Of a DNA stretch of 64,000 bases, positions 22,441 through 33,407 are shown one piece after another. Below the pieces are notes generated by a model that saw only the letters and a list, made by a program, of their open reading frames with translations, was not told the DNA's origin and ran no database searches. The first letter of the stretch is position 1. Every line of letters starts with the position of its first letter. The stretch lies in the NCBI GenBank assembly GCA_016271365.2, contig CM028129.1, positions 1,005,033,501-1,005,097,500 of the forward strand, written 5' to 3'. A program made the position numbers and the translations under genes. The stretch is from Neoceratodus forsteri (taxonomy: Eukaryota > Chordata > Ceratodontiformes > Ceratodontidae).

Positions 22441-22687
22441 ATATAAGTAAAAATGAAATTGATGAAGTACGCGATGATTGCGTGTAACTGGAGACCCAAG
22501 CCGCCATTAAAGTATGCAGCACAATTGTCATTATAAATCTTTGTTATCAGTATGTTCCCCATACCAATGGAAATCTATCAGTCTAGGGACAGGCAGTGAT
22601 TCCAGAAAATGCCAGCCAATGGAAGCATAACAAGCCTGCTTTGCCAGAATGGAAACTGAACCTTTGAGCTCCTGATGTTTCCACTAA

Positions 22688-22790
22688 CAAAGAAACATAG
22701 ACACTGATGGCAGAAAAAGACCAATGATCCATCAAGTCTGCCCATGAGACCCTATATAATCCTGCAATCTAGTATCAATTCATAATGCAA
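22688..22790 (-). repeat. CR1 3'-end fragment
   Basis: A short 3'-end-only copy: aaagaaacatagacactgatggcagaaaaagacc...ccatcaagtctgccca is the inverse of the CR1 3' terminus. It directly adjoins the terminal repeat of the Penelope-like element. Confidence 0.65.
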
Positions 22791-23515
22791 GAAGGCAGCA
22801 ACTTAAAACAATACTGGAGCCACAATGTAAAAAACACCAAATTGCACCATTCCAAAGTTGGGCTTCGCAGCGTACTGAATGTAATAAACCTTATATGATA
22901 GGTTACATTAAAAAAAGCATTTTTTTGCTGAAATACATAAAACACAACAGCAATTACTCCCCAAAAAATGCCAGCATTTCACGTAATACTTAACACTTTT
23001 TCAAGGCGCAGCTTCACAGGTACCTAGGTGCCCCTTATAAGGTTCCTATTTAAAGATACAGTACTGAATTCGGTTTGAATATCCACAAAAAACTAACAAA
23101 TACCCCACTACTCACATATACAATTATAGCTCTATATCATATATACATACAGTTTGCCCAGGATATACAATGCAAGTCATCTTTTATTTATATTAAAAAC
23201 AATAATATATAATCTGGAAATTCATCTTTTTTCTTTTAAAAATGGGATCAAACTAAAAACTTTATTTAATCCCCTCTCACCATTGACTCTCAAAGTATAT
23301 TGCCATTTGATTTCGTGCTGTAAAAGATTGTTATATAAATTGCCCCTGAGTGCCCGGCATTACTTTTGACAAATACTGGAATTTGAACTCATGTCCGAGT
23401 CCAACCTGTAAAACATGCATAACCAAGGTATTATTTTTATCCTTTCTAAGAATGCTTCTCAAATGTTCTGAGATCCTGGTTTTAAATGTTTGCTTTGTTT
23501 TTCCCATATAAAATA
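22791..23515 (-). repeat. Penelope downstream terminal repeat
   Basis: About 725 bp matching 26880-27990 minus its insertion. It carries the C-terminal GIY-YIG codons (23515-23350) and the AT-rich 3' region with tcatcttttatttatattaaaaacaataata. Confidence 0.85.
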
Positions 23516-25290
23516 TGCTACATTTACAGGTGGCAACGTACGTAGTGTTCTTAGTGAAGCAGTTAATAAAGTTTCTGTTCTAAACACCTCTCCTGATGTG
23601 GGATGAATAAAGCTTGTACTTGTATTGCTGTGCTTGCAAAATATACAGTTTCCACAGGTAATGCACCCTAGGTAGTGAATTCAAACTGTGTACTTCTGGT
23701 GGTTTATATTGACTGTGCACCACATAATCAGCAATGTTCTTGCCACGGCAATAAACTATGTGGGGGGGGGGACTCCTGGACAACATGTTTTAATTTCGGC
23801 TCAGTGGTTATAAAATGCCAATTTTTCTGTAGAATTTCTTTATCCTGTAACTCTGGGGGATGAAATCAGAGACAAAATTTAGACAACTATTTACACCCTC
23901 ACATTTCCACGTGCTAAGCAAATCTCACCATTCCATTACATCAGCCATTAGTTGCACTACACTAATGCAAGCGCTGTTATACCCCCTGTCTAAAAAGCAC
24001 TTATTCAATAATTTTGCCCTTCCTCACATTGTATTGAATCACTTGTGTATCTTTTTAAGTGCATAAATTGGCCCTTTGGAATATTTCTGATTAAATGACG
24101 GGGGTGACAGCTATCGTATGCAAGCAGAGCATTTCCATCAGTACCCTTCCTGTATAGGGATGTCTCCACACCCTCCTTACCATTCTTTTCAATAATCAAA
24201 TCTAAAAAGTGTATTTTCTCCATATCTTATGTAACTATAAATCTTAAATTCTCATTGGTGGATTCCAAATACATGACAAACTCAGGTAGCATTTTAGGGG
24301 GCCCCCTCCATGCCAATATTATAGTGTCTGTGAAGCAGTTGTAAAGGTGTACGTACTTCAAAAAAGGACTTTTGCTTGACATTGCATTTTCCTTTTCCCA
24401 TTGTTCTAGATAGACGTTTGCATTATTCGATGCAATGGCAGTCCCAACGGCAGTTCCCTTTACCTGCAGGGAGTAGTCTTCTTTGAACACAAATGATTTA
24501 ATTTAAACACTTTCTCATTTAGGGTCAGTAAACACTCAATGAAGCCATTGGTGTACCATGATTTTTCATATAGCATCTCCTGTAATGCTTCAACACCACT
24601 GTCATGTGGGATATTTGTATATAATGAGGCAATGTCCATTGTAACAAGTATATCGTCCTTCTCCATTCTTATATCTCTTAAGATGTTTAACAAGTGTGTT
24701 GTATCTTTCATATGTACTGCCCACAATGGTACCAGTATCTTAATATGTTCATCAATATACTGTGGCAATGGTTCTATTAAGGAACCTATACTTGCCACAC
24801 TGGGATGAGCGGGGTCTATGGGATTTTTATGGATTTTTGGAAGTCCATAAATAGTAGCTCTCACTAGATTGGAGACTGTCAAAAAATCAAACCTGTGTTT
24901 GGTAATCACACCACTCAGTAAAGCTTCATTCAGATAAATAACAATTTCTTTCTTAAAAATATTAGTAATATCTCTGGGCAGTTTCCTATAAAAGTTATTT
25001 TCAGGCAGTTGATTTAACATCAGTATTTCATACTTAACTTTGTCTTGAACAACTATAGAACCACCTTTGTCAGCTGCTTTTATCTCGATCTGTTCATCTG
25101 CAGCCAAATCACGTAATACTCATTTTTCTTCTGCTGTACAATTAAAAAACCTAGGTTTGTTCATTGATGCTACAAATTACTTTATTACCTTCTCACAAGT
25201 CTTTTCAAAAATTGCCACCACTTGATTGTTTGGGGGGATGTATGTAGAAGGTTTTTTTAAGACAAGGTTATTATCAAGGCCACTGATTTA
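23350..25290 (-). pseudogene. Penelope-like reverse transcriptase with GIY-YIG endonuclease (broken)
   Basis: The body starts near 25255 with FIHPPNN-like and ADKGGSIVVQDKVKYE motifs. It continues (25107-24460) with ATIYGLPKIHKNP, SIGSLIEPLPQYIDEHI, MKDTTHLLNILRDI and the RT motif A block VTMDIASLYTNIPH. After a frameshift come YSLQVKGTAVGTAIASNNANVYLEQWE and YNCFTDTIILAW, where the catalytic Asp pair is changed to DT (24490-24227). Then follow KIHFLDLIIEKNGKEGVETSLYRKGTDGN and HPRHLIRNIPKGQFMHLKRY (24223-24005). After further breaks KNIADYVVHSQY and the GIY-YIG block CKCSIFYMGKTKQTFKTRISEHL (23540-23470) complete the order. The RT plus C-terminal GIY-YIG nuclease is diagnostic. Frameshifts and the lost Asp make it inactive. 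Confidence 0.88.
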
Positions 25291-26159
25291 CAGTGATTAA
25301 AATACTGAAATTCTGTTTTCAAGACTTCAGATTCCGGAATTACACCGGTGATTGTTACTCTAATTTCCGTATTTTACCGGGATTCTGCTATCATTCTTTT
25401 AGTATGTGCCTAAGTAATCAGAATTAAAGAAGGCTTAATATACAGAGCATTAAATAGAGCAAATTGAAAATAGTACAGGAAGGAATTAAAGAAAAACACA
25501 AGTTTTGTAGATCTACTGATCTGATATAAAATGCCAGATTCCATGAAATCTTTGCTTTTATGGTCTTCAGGCAGCCCTAATTCTGGAATTTTACCAGATT
25601 TTCCAGTAAAAAACGAAAAACAGTGGCCTTGGTTATTATCAGTCCCATTTGTCAGATTACTGGAGTCCTGATCAAGAGACACTATGTTACTTTACTGAAA
25701 CACACTTTTAAGTCAAGCTTCCAAGTGAATCTGTGAGGGTGCACAGTAACATCAAATTCATTAATCTGATTTTTTTGGTACATAATTGAAACTATTCCAT
25801 GTTCTTTGATTCCTTTATTAGTATCCTCACATTCCTCCTCTCCATCCCCAGTGCCCATCTCCTTGTTTGTCTTAGAATCTGATGATCCACAGACTACGTT
25901 TCAAGGGTTGCTGTAGGATCTCCAGGAGATTAAGATGGCTGCAAGGCCATTGTTCTGCATTATTCTGGCTGGACCATATCCCTGGTGGTTGTCCTAATCT
26001 CATTCTTAGATAGCTAATTGAGTCAGTGGGGGGGGAGGGCTCTCTCCTTGCTCTGATCTAAATCAGGCTTATTCACATTCTGAGTTTCTGAATCAGGTCC
26101 ACTAGTGTAAACATCTAGATTTTGTGCATCTTCTCTGTTTTTAATTATAGACCGAGGCT

Positions 26160-26719
26160 TGATTTATACCAATTTTGCATTTTTGCTCCAATAGAATATG
26201 CAACCTGCTAAATAGTCCCTCCCGTCTCTTTCACATTTTCTTTCCTTTGTTCTTCTAATTGTGATGTCACAATTTTCAGTAGTTTTTTCCAATTGTTGCC
26301 CACAATTAGCATACTCAGTGTGTGTTTCAAATTGACTCACTTGTGCCTCCTTTATTATTAAGAACTCCTTAATTTCTTGTTCCAATTTTTCTGCATCTTT
26401 TAAAATGATTTTAATAAATCCTGCAGTCGACTGTAAACAAGAAGACTTATCTGTCTGTTCCAAAAGTGGACTGCTTAACTACTCATAAACATCTTGGTGC
26501 CCTGTTTACTTCCAAATAGACAGTAAGAGTTATACACTGCCAGTAAAGCTTGTGTGCTTTGAACGTAGTTTGTTCTAATTCCACAAAGGCTTCTTTAATA
26601 TTATCTGGCTCATTCCATTCATGCACTTCATTCTGTATATCATTGTTACCTTCACTTCTTCCAGCTAATAATGGGTTCTCACCCCCTTTCTTAAAGAATA
26701 GAGACTCCACAAAATTCAC
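26160..26719 (-). pseudogene. Upstream frame of the Penelope-like element
   Basis: Two consecutive minus-strand frames (26719-26483 and 26463-26164) lie upstream of the RT within the element. They are rich in Glu/Lys and likely coiled coil (NIKEAFVELEQTT; DAEKLEQEIKEFLIIKEAQVSQFE), and the second ends with NCDITIRRTKERKCERDGRDYLAG. I read them as the N-terminal region of the element's protein, which is poorly conserved in this class. The stretch between them and the RT (26160-25290) contains stops in every frame. Confidence 0.4.
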
Positions 26720-26879
26720 TCATTGAGCCATATTTTCTGCAGGATTTAGTGTGGAGCTGTTACGAAATACAAGGCGTATGCTGCCACTTGTTATGGTCTC
26801 CCTTGACTCTCCAGTAGCCATTACAATGGACTTTTGCAAGTGTTTTAGTGCTCTAGCAATAAAGAATTGAAATCGTACT

Positions 26880-27990
26880 GCAAGGAGGTGGCAATTTAAA
26901 ACAATACTGGAGTCACGATGTAAAAAACACCAAATTGCTCCATTCCAAAGTCAGGCTTCACAGTGTACTCACTGGAATAAACCTTATGTGATAGGTTATG
27001 TTAAAAAAAACACATTTATTTGCTAAAATACATAAAACAACACAGAAGTAATTACTCCCTGAAAATGCCAGTGTTTCACATAATATGCAACGCTTTATCA
27101 AGGCATGGCTTCACAGGTCCTAGGTGCCCTATATAAGGCATCTATTTAAAGATAAAGTACGGAATACTGTTTGAATAGCAACAAAAAACTAACAAATACC
27201 CCAGTACTCACATATACAATTATAACTCTATATCATATATAAATACAATTTGCCCAGGATATACAATGCAAGCCATCTTTTATTTATATTAAAAACAATA
27301 ATATTTGTTCTGAAAATTCATCTTTTTTCTTATAAAAATGGGATCAAACTAAAAGCTTTTTTAATCCCCTCTCACCGCTGGCTTTCAAAGGGTATCTCAT
27401 CAACAGGGTGACACAATGAGGGCAATGGAATGAGGGTATTTCAACCAGATCCACTGTCACAGTGGTGAACTGGTTGTCAGAGTGCCCTACAGTGAGAGCA
27501 CCGCATGGGTGTTGTGCCTCCTCCCTGATACACTTCTGCCATGGAGGTGATTGTTGTAATTTTCACGGGATGCGGAGGGTAGCTCCCCATGGTGGGGGAT
27601 GCAGGTGGCAAAGCCCCCCACAGCCAGTCAGCATTTGCTGTGGTGTATTGTGTGCAATGGGGGTTGGGTGGCACAATTGCCAGGTGGAATGATTGCCATC
27701 AGCATTTTGCTGTTGGCCTAATGACAGTCACCCTTCTACATGTTGCATCAACATGGGTAAGCCCTCTCAAAGTATATTTCCATTTGCTTTTATGCTGTAA
27801 AAGTTTATCTAAATTGCCCCCCCCCCCAATGCCCAGCGTTACTTTTTCCAAACTCTGGAATCTGAACTCATGTCCTGGTCCAGCCTGCAAAACATGCATA
27901 TCCAAGGCATTACTTTAATTCTTTCTCTGAATACTTCTCAGATGTTCTGAGATCCTGGTTTTAAATGTTTGCTTTGTTTTTCCCACATAG
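26880..27990 (-). repeat. Penelope upstream terminal repeat (interrupted)
   Basis: This direct repeat of 22791-23515 is diverged by small substitutions and indels (for example gcaccattccaaagttggg versus gctccattccaaagtcagg). It contains a truncated GIY-YIG end in frame MHVLQAGPGHEFRFQSLEKV and is split by the 27391-27763 insertion. Confidence 0.85.
27391..27763. mobile_element. 373-bp MITE-like insertion with 9-bp target duplication
   Basis: Flanked by ctttcaaag (27382-27390) and ctctcaaag (27764-27772). The sister repeat at about 23290 has a single actctcaaag, which is the empty site. The ends share only a weak inverted similarity (ggtatctcatcaacagggtgac against ggcttacccatgttgatgc). A 9-bp duplication is typical of Mutator-like transposons, but no transposase is present, so the superfamily is a guess. 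Confidence 0.6.
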
Positions 27991-28004
27991 TGGGATATAT
28001 ATTT

Positions 28005-28092
28005 TTTTAACGTAACTTATCATATAAGGTTTACTGTATTCCAGTCAGTACAGTGTGAAGCTCAACTTTGGAATGGTGCAACTTAGTGTCAA
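28005..28092 (+). repeat. Inverted copy of the Penelope end
   Basis: tttttttaacgtaacttatcatataaggttta...caactttggaatggtgcaa is the reverse complement of 22830-22920. It caps the upstream side of the Penelope-like element. Confidence 0.75.
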
Positions 28093-28744
28093 TACAGGGT
28101 TTTAACCCTCCCCAACAGGCTCCCTATTCCTTACCCCAGATTCATCGCTGCAAGTGAACACAGTTCCTTTCGTTGTCTCCCTAGCCCATTTGAAGTCTCA
28201 GGCTTTTCACTACAATGTCCCACACTATTATGTAATTCTGTGCAGTGTCATTAAAGTTAAAGACAGAAATTTGGTTTTATTTATGCTTAATTATAACAAC
28301 AGGTTGGAAAAATCCAACAATTAGATCATCTAAGAACAAACAAATTGTGTCCAGCATCTCAGCCCCACTGGATAACTTTGCTCCGATGAATTTTGTTTGT
28401 TACATTTATTAACTTTGTTTTAATTTTTAAGACTTTTTTGTAAACACAAGGTCACTTTCTAAGTTATTTGGTAGTATAGAAATAAACAGACTTATGGGGG
28501 AGTCTGCATGTTTCAGCACAATTGGACACCTCATTGGGTATTATTTGCTTATGCAAAATCTAACTTCACAGCAACCTATTTTGAACCTAAATCCTACCAA
28601 CTTGGGGAGGGGAAGCAAGACAGAACAGTTCAATTAGAAACAAAAAGCTAAGTTTGAGTATAAAGGGCCATATTCTCCTTGATTAAGCCAATCACATTGA
28701 AACAGGCTCTTTCCCCACAGCTGGGTTGTATCAAAAAGAGATTT
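28093..28744. other. Unassigned DNA
   Basis: AT-rich with no recognised gene or element. It leads into the 51-bp tandem array, and a weak first unit may begin near 28690. Confidence 0.4.
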
Positions 28745-29339
28745 AGTGTAGTAGGTTCTTTATTCATGGTTGAGACGTACAACAAAAGTATTTGGCATTG
28801 AAGGGGCTCTTCCCACATGGTTTGGTTGTATCACAAAGTGATCTAGTTTTAAGGCACCCTCTTCTCACCATGATTGGGTTGTATTACTAAAGCATGCACA
28901 TTGAAGTGGGTCTTCCCCCACTGTTGGACAGTGTCACATAATTATATGGCATTTAATCAGGTTTATTACCCATGCCTTGGTTATATTGCAAAAACATTTG
29001 GCATTGAGATGAGCTCTTCCTCCACAGTTGTATTTATCAGAAACACATTTGGTGTTGAAATGGGCTCTTCCTCCTTGTTAGATTGTCTTATGAAGGCATT
29101 TGACATTGAAGTGGACACTTCTCCCATGGCTAAGTAGTAATAAAAAGGCATTTCACAATGAAGCAGTTTCTTCCCCTTGGCTGGGTTGCACAGCATCTAA
29201 AAGAAATCTGGCATTGAAAAGGGATTTTGTCCATGGCTAGGTTGTACAACTAAGGCATTTTGCATTGAAGCAAGTTCTCCTCCATAGTTGGGTTGTATTA
29301 AAAATTGATACGGCATTGAAGCAGACACTCTCCCTAGAG

Positions 29340-29382
<43 letters not shown>

Positions 29383-29515
29383 ATTGGGATGAATTGCAAT
29401 TGTATTTGGTGGTGAAGTGCACTCTTCTCACATGGATAGGTTGCATTTTCAAGGCATTTGATGTTGATGAAAGCTTGATCTCCACAGATTGGTTCCGTTA
29501 TGAAGGAACATGAAG
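28745..29515 (-). repeat. 51-bp (17-codon) tandem array with coding-like period
   Basis: About 14 degenerate units recur every 50-57 bases, marked on the plus strand by (g)gcattgaa at about 28793, 28900, 29001, 29051, 29102, 29211, 29261 and 29311. On the minus strand the unit reads as 17 residues of the form FVIQPNHGEEPISMPNA. Examples are MPYQFLIQPNYGGELAS, TPNVFLINTTVEEELIS and MSNAFIRQSNKEEEPIS. The phase holds for several units in a row (28981-29196 is fully open), yet some units carry stops (near 28850 and 28935). A (CA)n tract (29342-29378) interrupts it. It may be a minisatellite whose unit is a multiple of three, or the relic of a repetitive protein exon. I recognise no protein family. 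Confidence 0.7.
29342..29378. repeat. (CA)n microsatellite
   Basis: About 18 uninterrupted CA units inside the 51-bp tandem array. Confidence 0.97.
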
Positions 29516-29699
29516 TATTCATTGTGGATGATCATGTATAATTGTACTCACAGAATGTATCCTGTATGATCCTGCATATCGCCAAGATCACTTCAACCCC
29601 AACAAAATTTGTCTCTCTTTTTATTGATTCCTCTCAAATCATCCTTCCAACCTAAAATTTGCTTCCTAAACAGAAGCCTTTTAAACATGAAAGAAAATA

Positions 29700-30185
29700 G
29701 AGTACATTCTGAAAATGGTAGATCTTGGTAGGTGTGTGGACTGCAAATGTTTGGAAGGGTAGGAAAACTTTTAGGAGCACAGAAACACAAAAAGCAAAGG
29801 GTATAAATTTTGGGAAATTGCAGGGCCTCAAATTTTAATAAGGATAGGGGGCACTAATATCCAAAGTGTTGTCAGGGTAACAGTGTGAAAGAGGGATAGG
29901 TGGGACACACAATTTGTGAGGGGTAAAGGGCAAAACCTTTTAGAGGTGTGTGGATGCACAAATTCTGGTAGCAGTGTGGGATGCAAATTTTAGGAAAGGT
30001 GTGGAGCACACACATCTGAATGGGTATTAGATGCAATGTTTGAGAGGAATGCGGCCACATTGAAATGGATTTCAGGAAGGCAGCAGAATGTAAACTTCTA
30101 GGCTGATGTGGGGGAATAGGGCACAGAAATTTCAGGAAGGATGTCAAGTGCAGAATTCAAGAGTGAGCAGGTGCAAATTGTGGGA
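29700..30185. repeat. Degenerate minisatellite, ~28-bp unit
   Basis: Diverged units of the form ggtgtggatgcacaaattttaggaag recur at irregular spacing of 25-36 bases (for example near 29945, 29974, 30000 and 30028). The unit differs from the 51-bp array just to the left. No coding role is suggested. Confidence 0.55.
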
Positions 30186-30194
30186 AAGGCTGGT

Positions 30195-31250
30195 GCTCAG
30201 ATTTGACCTTCCTCCACTGCTGGATATGAGTCAGCTGTCCATCAGGATGCTTTTTGATCAATCTGCAGCAGCTGACACTGTTGACCACTTGGTGTTGCTG
30301 GAGCACTTGTGAGAATATGGGGGTGAATCTAGCATAGTTTGACATTGGATTGACCCAAACCCGCAGGAAAGGGGTTTGTCTGTGGTGTTACAAACTTTCT
30401 CTGATACTCGTAACTGTGTACATGATGTCCCTCAGGGAAATCATTAGCTGCTACACTCCAGGTTTACAGCTACTTTATACGCACGCTCAGCAGTCTGTTT
30501 CCTTTCCCAGTGATGGTTTGTTTTAAGTCCATGTCAGCTACAAATGCACTTACTTTCTGGCAGGGGAACACTGGCTCAGAATCAATCCAGATGAAACTGA
30601 AATTCTAGTGGATGGTCAGGAAAGGAATTTGGAAGGTATAAAGTTTGCACTCCCCCCCCCATGCATAATGGGAACTGCAAAGGTAGACATTTGGTGGGGC
30701 TTCACAGCCACAACATTACCATGGAAATTCAGGAACGGGCTGTGGTTAGGGCTAACTTTTATCATCCTCCTTGCTGATCTGGATTGCCTTGCTGAAGCTT
30801 TTGCCACAGTGAAGCATATTCCTTTGTGGCATGCTCGTTCTTGGGATGCTGCAAGACTCACTTGCTGTAGGTAGTGCAGAATGCTGTGCTAAGGATGCTG
30901 TTTTCAGCAGGTCTGAAAGATCATGCAACAACTGCCACCTGTCTCCTAGGCAGCAAACCAGTTTCCAGTTTTTGCTGATATTCTAGGAGGTCCTAAATAG
31001 GTTTGAACCCCTACCCACTTCAAGGTGTCCCAGAACTTCTCTGTCACCCTCTGTCAGTGTCTGGGAACTCACAGTTGCAGCACCTTGCTGGCATTGTGCT
31101 CTACCAGCTCTGTTTAGGTGGGCTCTGTCTGTTCCAGTTTTAACAAAATGACTGTGAATGTTTTTGTTTATAAAGGCATTTGTAGTATGATTAGGACACA
31201 TTGTTGCATACTTTTCTGATTTATGGTACAATAGGATTAAAGTTTTACTT
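30195..31250 (+). pseudogene. L2-like LINE relic
   Basis: Recognisable RT pieces in order are DQSAAADTVDHLVLLEHL (the DLSAAFDTVDH block, about 30255-30310), DVPQG (about 30425) and LAQNQSR-N-NSSG, corresponding to the INPDKTEIL block at about 30580. The RT YADD motif is not preserved and stops are frequent throughout. The 3' part (31000-31250) is poorly conserved. Much older than the 1768-2722 copy, judging by divergence. Confidence 0.55.
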
Positions 31251-31365
31251 TTTTACTTTATTGTAATTTATGCATATTTTATTGTAATTTCACTATGTAT
31301 ATCTTCCCGAAGGAAAACAACAGAAATTGCAAATGGTGAAATAAAAAAAAATAGAAGATAACTTT

Positions 31366-32215
31366 AGTTTATATTGTGCCTTCCATATGCCAAATATTTC
31401 ACAGTGCTTTACAATGGAATAAGGTAGTTACTGGCAGGGAAGTGATGGCAATGGAAGCAAACAGCTGCAATTAAGATTGCTCAGTTGCCCCCCTCATACA
31501 CATTCATAGACAGGTGCATTAGAACCTTTTATACAGATAGAAAGAAAGTTACTTAGAGACACCAGGATCTCACTAACCCTTTACGAACAGTGCCCTGGAA
31601 TATTTAACATCCACCTGGACAACAGAGGTGGGCAGATAAGACCCTAGTTTAATGAATCATCCAAAGGTTGGTATCTCTAACAGAGAAGCACATCCCTCGC
31701 CTAGCCCATTAGTGTTCTGAATGAGGCCAAGTCCCCTGGTGTGCAGTGTTGGGTAAGTTACTTTTTCTATTGCTTTTGGAAACTTGTTCCAGGAAGCTCT
31801 GTGCAGTCACTAGCAAGGATGGAGAAGTACTGGGAAAAATAATACACCTTACAGTAACAATTACTTATGTCTTTTTATACAAAAGAAATACGTAACTGTA
31901 GCTGATTACATTTATTTGAAAGTAACTAGTAACTAACCTATTACTTTCAAAAAACGTAATCTGTTATAGCTATTTATTATTTTTGTATTGTTTTTGCATA
32001 AAAAGAAATAAGTAACTATAATTGTAAGTTGTATTACTTTTTCTAGTACTTCTCCATCCTTGCTAGTGACTGCACAGGGCTTCCTAGAAGAAGTTTCCAA
32101 ACATAATAAAAAGTAATAGAAAAGGTAACTTACCCAACACTGCTGGTGTGGGACCTGAACCAGTGACCTACTAGCTTAGATGCAAGAGTGCTGCCCACTG
32201 AGCATTTGGCTCATT
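31366..32215 (-). repeat. tRNA-derived SINE, copy B, split by a hAT MITE
   Basis: On the minus strand, 32215-32150 gives a tRNA-like head with A box (GCTCAGTGGGCAGCAC) and B box (GGTTCAGGTCC). The body resumes after the insertion at 31735 and runs down to the 3' tail near 31366 (agtgctttacaatgg inverse). The stretch gaacagtgccctgg...tttaacatccacctgg matches copies A and C. The interruption is the MITE 31744-32142. Confidence 0.75.
31744..32142. mobile_element. Palindromic hAT-type MITE
   Basis: A 399-bp element with ends CAGTGTTGGGTAAGTTAC / GTAACTTACCCAACACTG, flanked by the perfect 8-bp duplication ctggtgtg (31736-31743 and 32143-32150). The inverted repeats extend far inward (ggaaactt...ccaggaagc...ctgtgcagtcactagcaagg), so nearly the whole element folds back. 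The CAGTGTTGGG terminus and 8-bp duplication are classic for hAT-superfamily MITEs of vertebrates. Confidence 0.92.
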
Positions 32216-33407
32216 TTTTATACTTCCATAAAAGTAGCTTTCTGGGGTGGGGCAGGCCATACTGCATCCATGTTCCACAGTAGAACTAAATGGGGCTTAA
32301 AATACTGGCACCTTGAACCCAGAAGTGAGCAACAACATTCATAACTAAAATAAATAAATAACCACCACACAATGGTGAGTTCAGGTATAGAAAGGGATTA
32401 AAACAAAGAATGCTGTTCATTGTCCTATAGTATTTGAAAGGAGCAGTGGTGTCCCCAGGTATCCACATCACAAAACCACTCTCCTCCCATCCACTAGAGA
32501 AGGAAGGACGTTTTTAATTCAGAGAAAGGACATTGGGACATAATTTATGCACTAGTAATATTTTTTTTGTTTCATTTCCTGAATTCCATACTGAAGCTGG
32601 GTCTCTGTGTTTCTTATTCTTTGTTCCCTATGTCTGGCATCAGATTCAAGGATTGCTAAATTGAAGACAAACATTTCAATTTCTTATTTTGAAGCATTGA
32701 TTGTTTTTTTATCTGTTGTAGAAATATTGTGTCTGTTATAGAAGAAATGTATTTTTTATACTAAATGTGATATGCTGTACATTTGAATGTGTATGACGTT
32801 AATGTTGAATATTGAATTTGAAGGATTGCAATTGTAAAGAAAGGTTTGCTATTTATTTGCTTGCCAAATAAACTTGAACTTTTGGGGGTATACTGGTAGA
32901 GCCATGTGGGAGAGGAGATGCTTGCACTGCAGCCACCTGTGCTGTCCTGTACTGTACTGTATAGTAGCAGTTGTCAGGATAAATGTAGGACTTCACTCCC
33001 CAGTGCTGCCAATCTAGCACTTTTCACAAGCGCAAAATGTTTATTAGTAATAAAAAAATATAAGGAAGCAGGACACAGGCTGAGGGGCAGGAAGCCCTTA
33101 TTATCAGTTGTGCATTCTCTTCCTCTGTAAACTGCAGGCTTGGCTGTGCCAGGCCACGTTGGAATCCCTCATAAAGAAAATATTTCTCTCCTTGTCATAT
33201 CTTTCCTAATGAGATGTAAAACTGAAGCTGCAGACTGCCAAGAGTACAAAAAGGCAGCATGTAATTGCATGTCTGGTGTTTTGAGACAGCTGGAGACCTC
33301 AATCTGTCATCCATTTTTGGACTAAATCCCCACCCCCCCGAAAACTATCTGTATTTTCCTGTTGATAAATGGCTCTGTTTCTCTCTCTCTCTCTTTCTCA
33401 TCCCCAG
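32216..33407. other. Intron-like DNA upstream of the copine exon
   Basis: AT-rich, with no clear mobile element. A weak LINE-tail-like segment (ttgccaaataaacttgaac) lies near 32865. The last 40 bases before the exon are a (CT)n-rich polypyrimidine tract, fitting a 3' splice site. The 61-codon frame at 33140-33325 is not recognised as any protein. Confidence 0.5.

Larger units (their letters stand above)
22791..28092 (-). mobile_element. Penelope-like element (GIY-YIG type) with long terminal direct repeats
   Basis: This is an RT-bearing retroelement of the Penelope class. The coding body (minus, about 26720 to 23350) is bracketed by two closely similar direct repeats, 22791-23515 and 26880-27990. 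Both include the end of the GIY-YIG coding region plus the 3' untranslated part and are cut at the same point inside the nuclease (tgctttgtttttccca). Head-to-tail partial dimers of this kind ('pseudo-LTRs') are a known product of Penelope-like retrotransposition. At 28005-28092 a third, inverted copy of the 22830-22920 segment (caaagttgggcttcgcag...aaccttatatgatagg) caps the upstream end, also typical of the class. The upstream repeat is interrupted by a 373-bp insertion (27391-27763). Confidence 0.85.

Noticed and set aside
28745..29515. CRISPR-like array
   Set aside because: The repeats are contiguous and degenerate with no unique spacers, in vertebrate-type DNA.
28745..29515. C2H2 zinc-finger array
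   Set aside because: The unit is 17 codons, not 28, and the paired Cys/His spacing is absent.
33140..33325. Second copine exon or adjacent coding exon
   Set aside because: The peptide has no similarity to copines, and no splice signals frame it.
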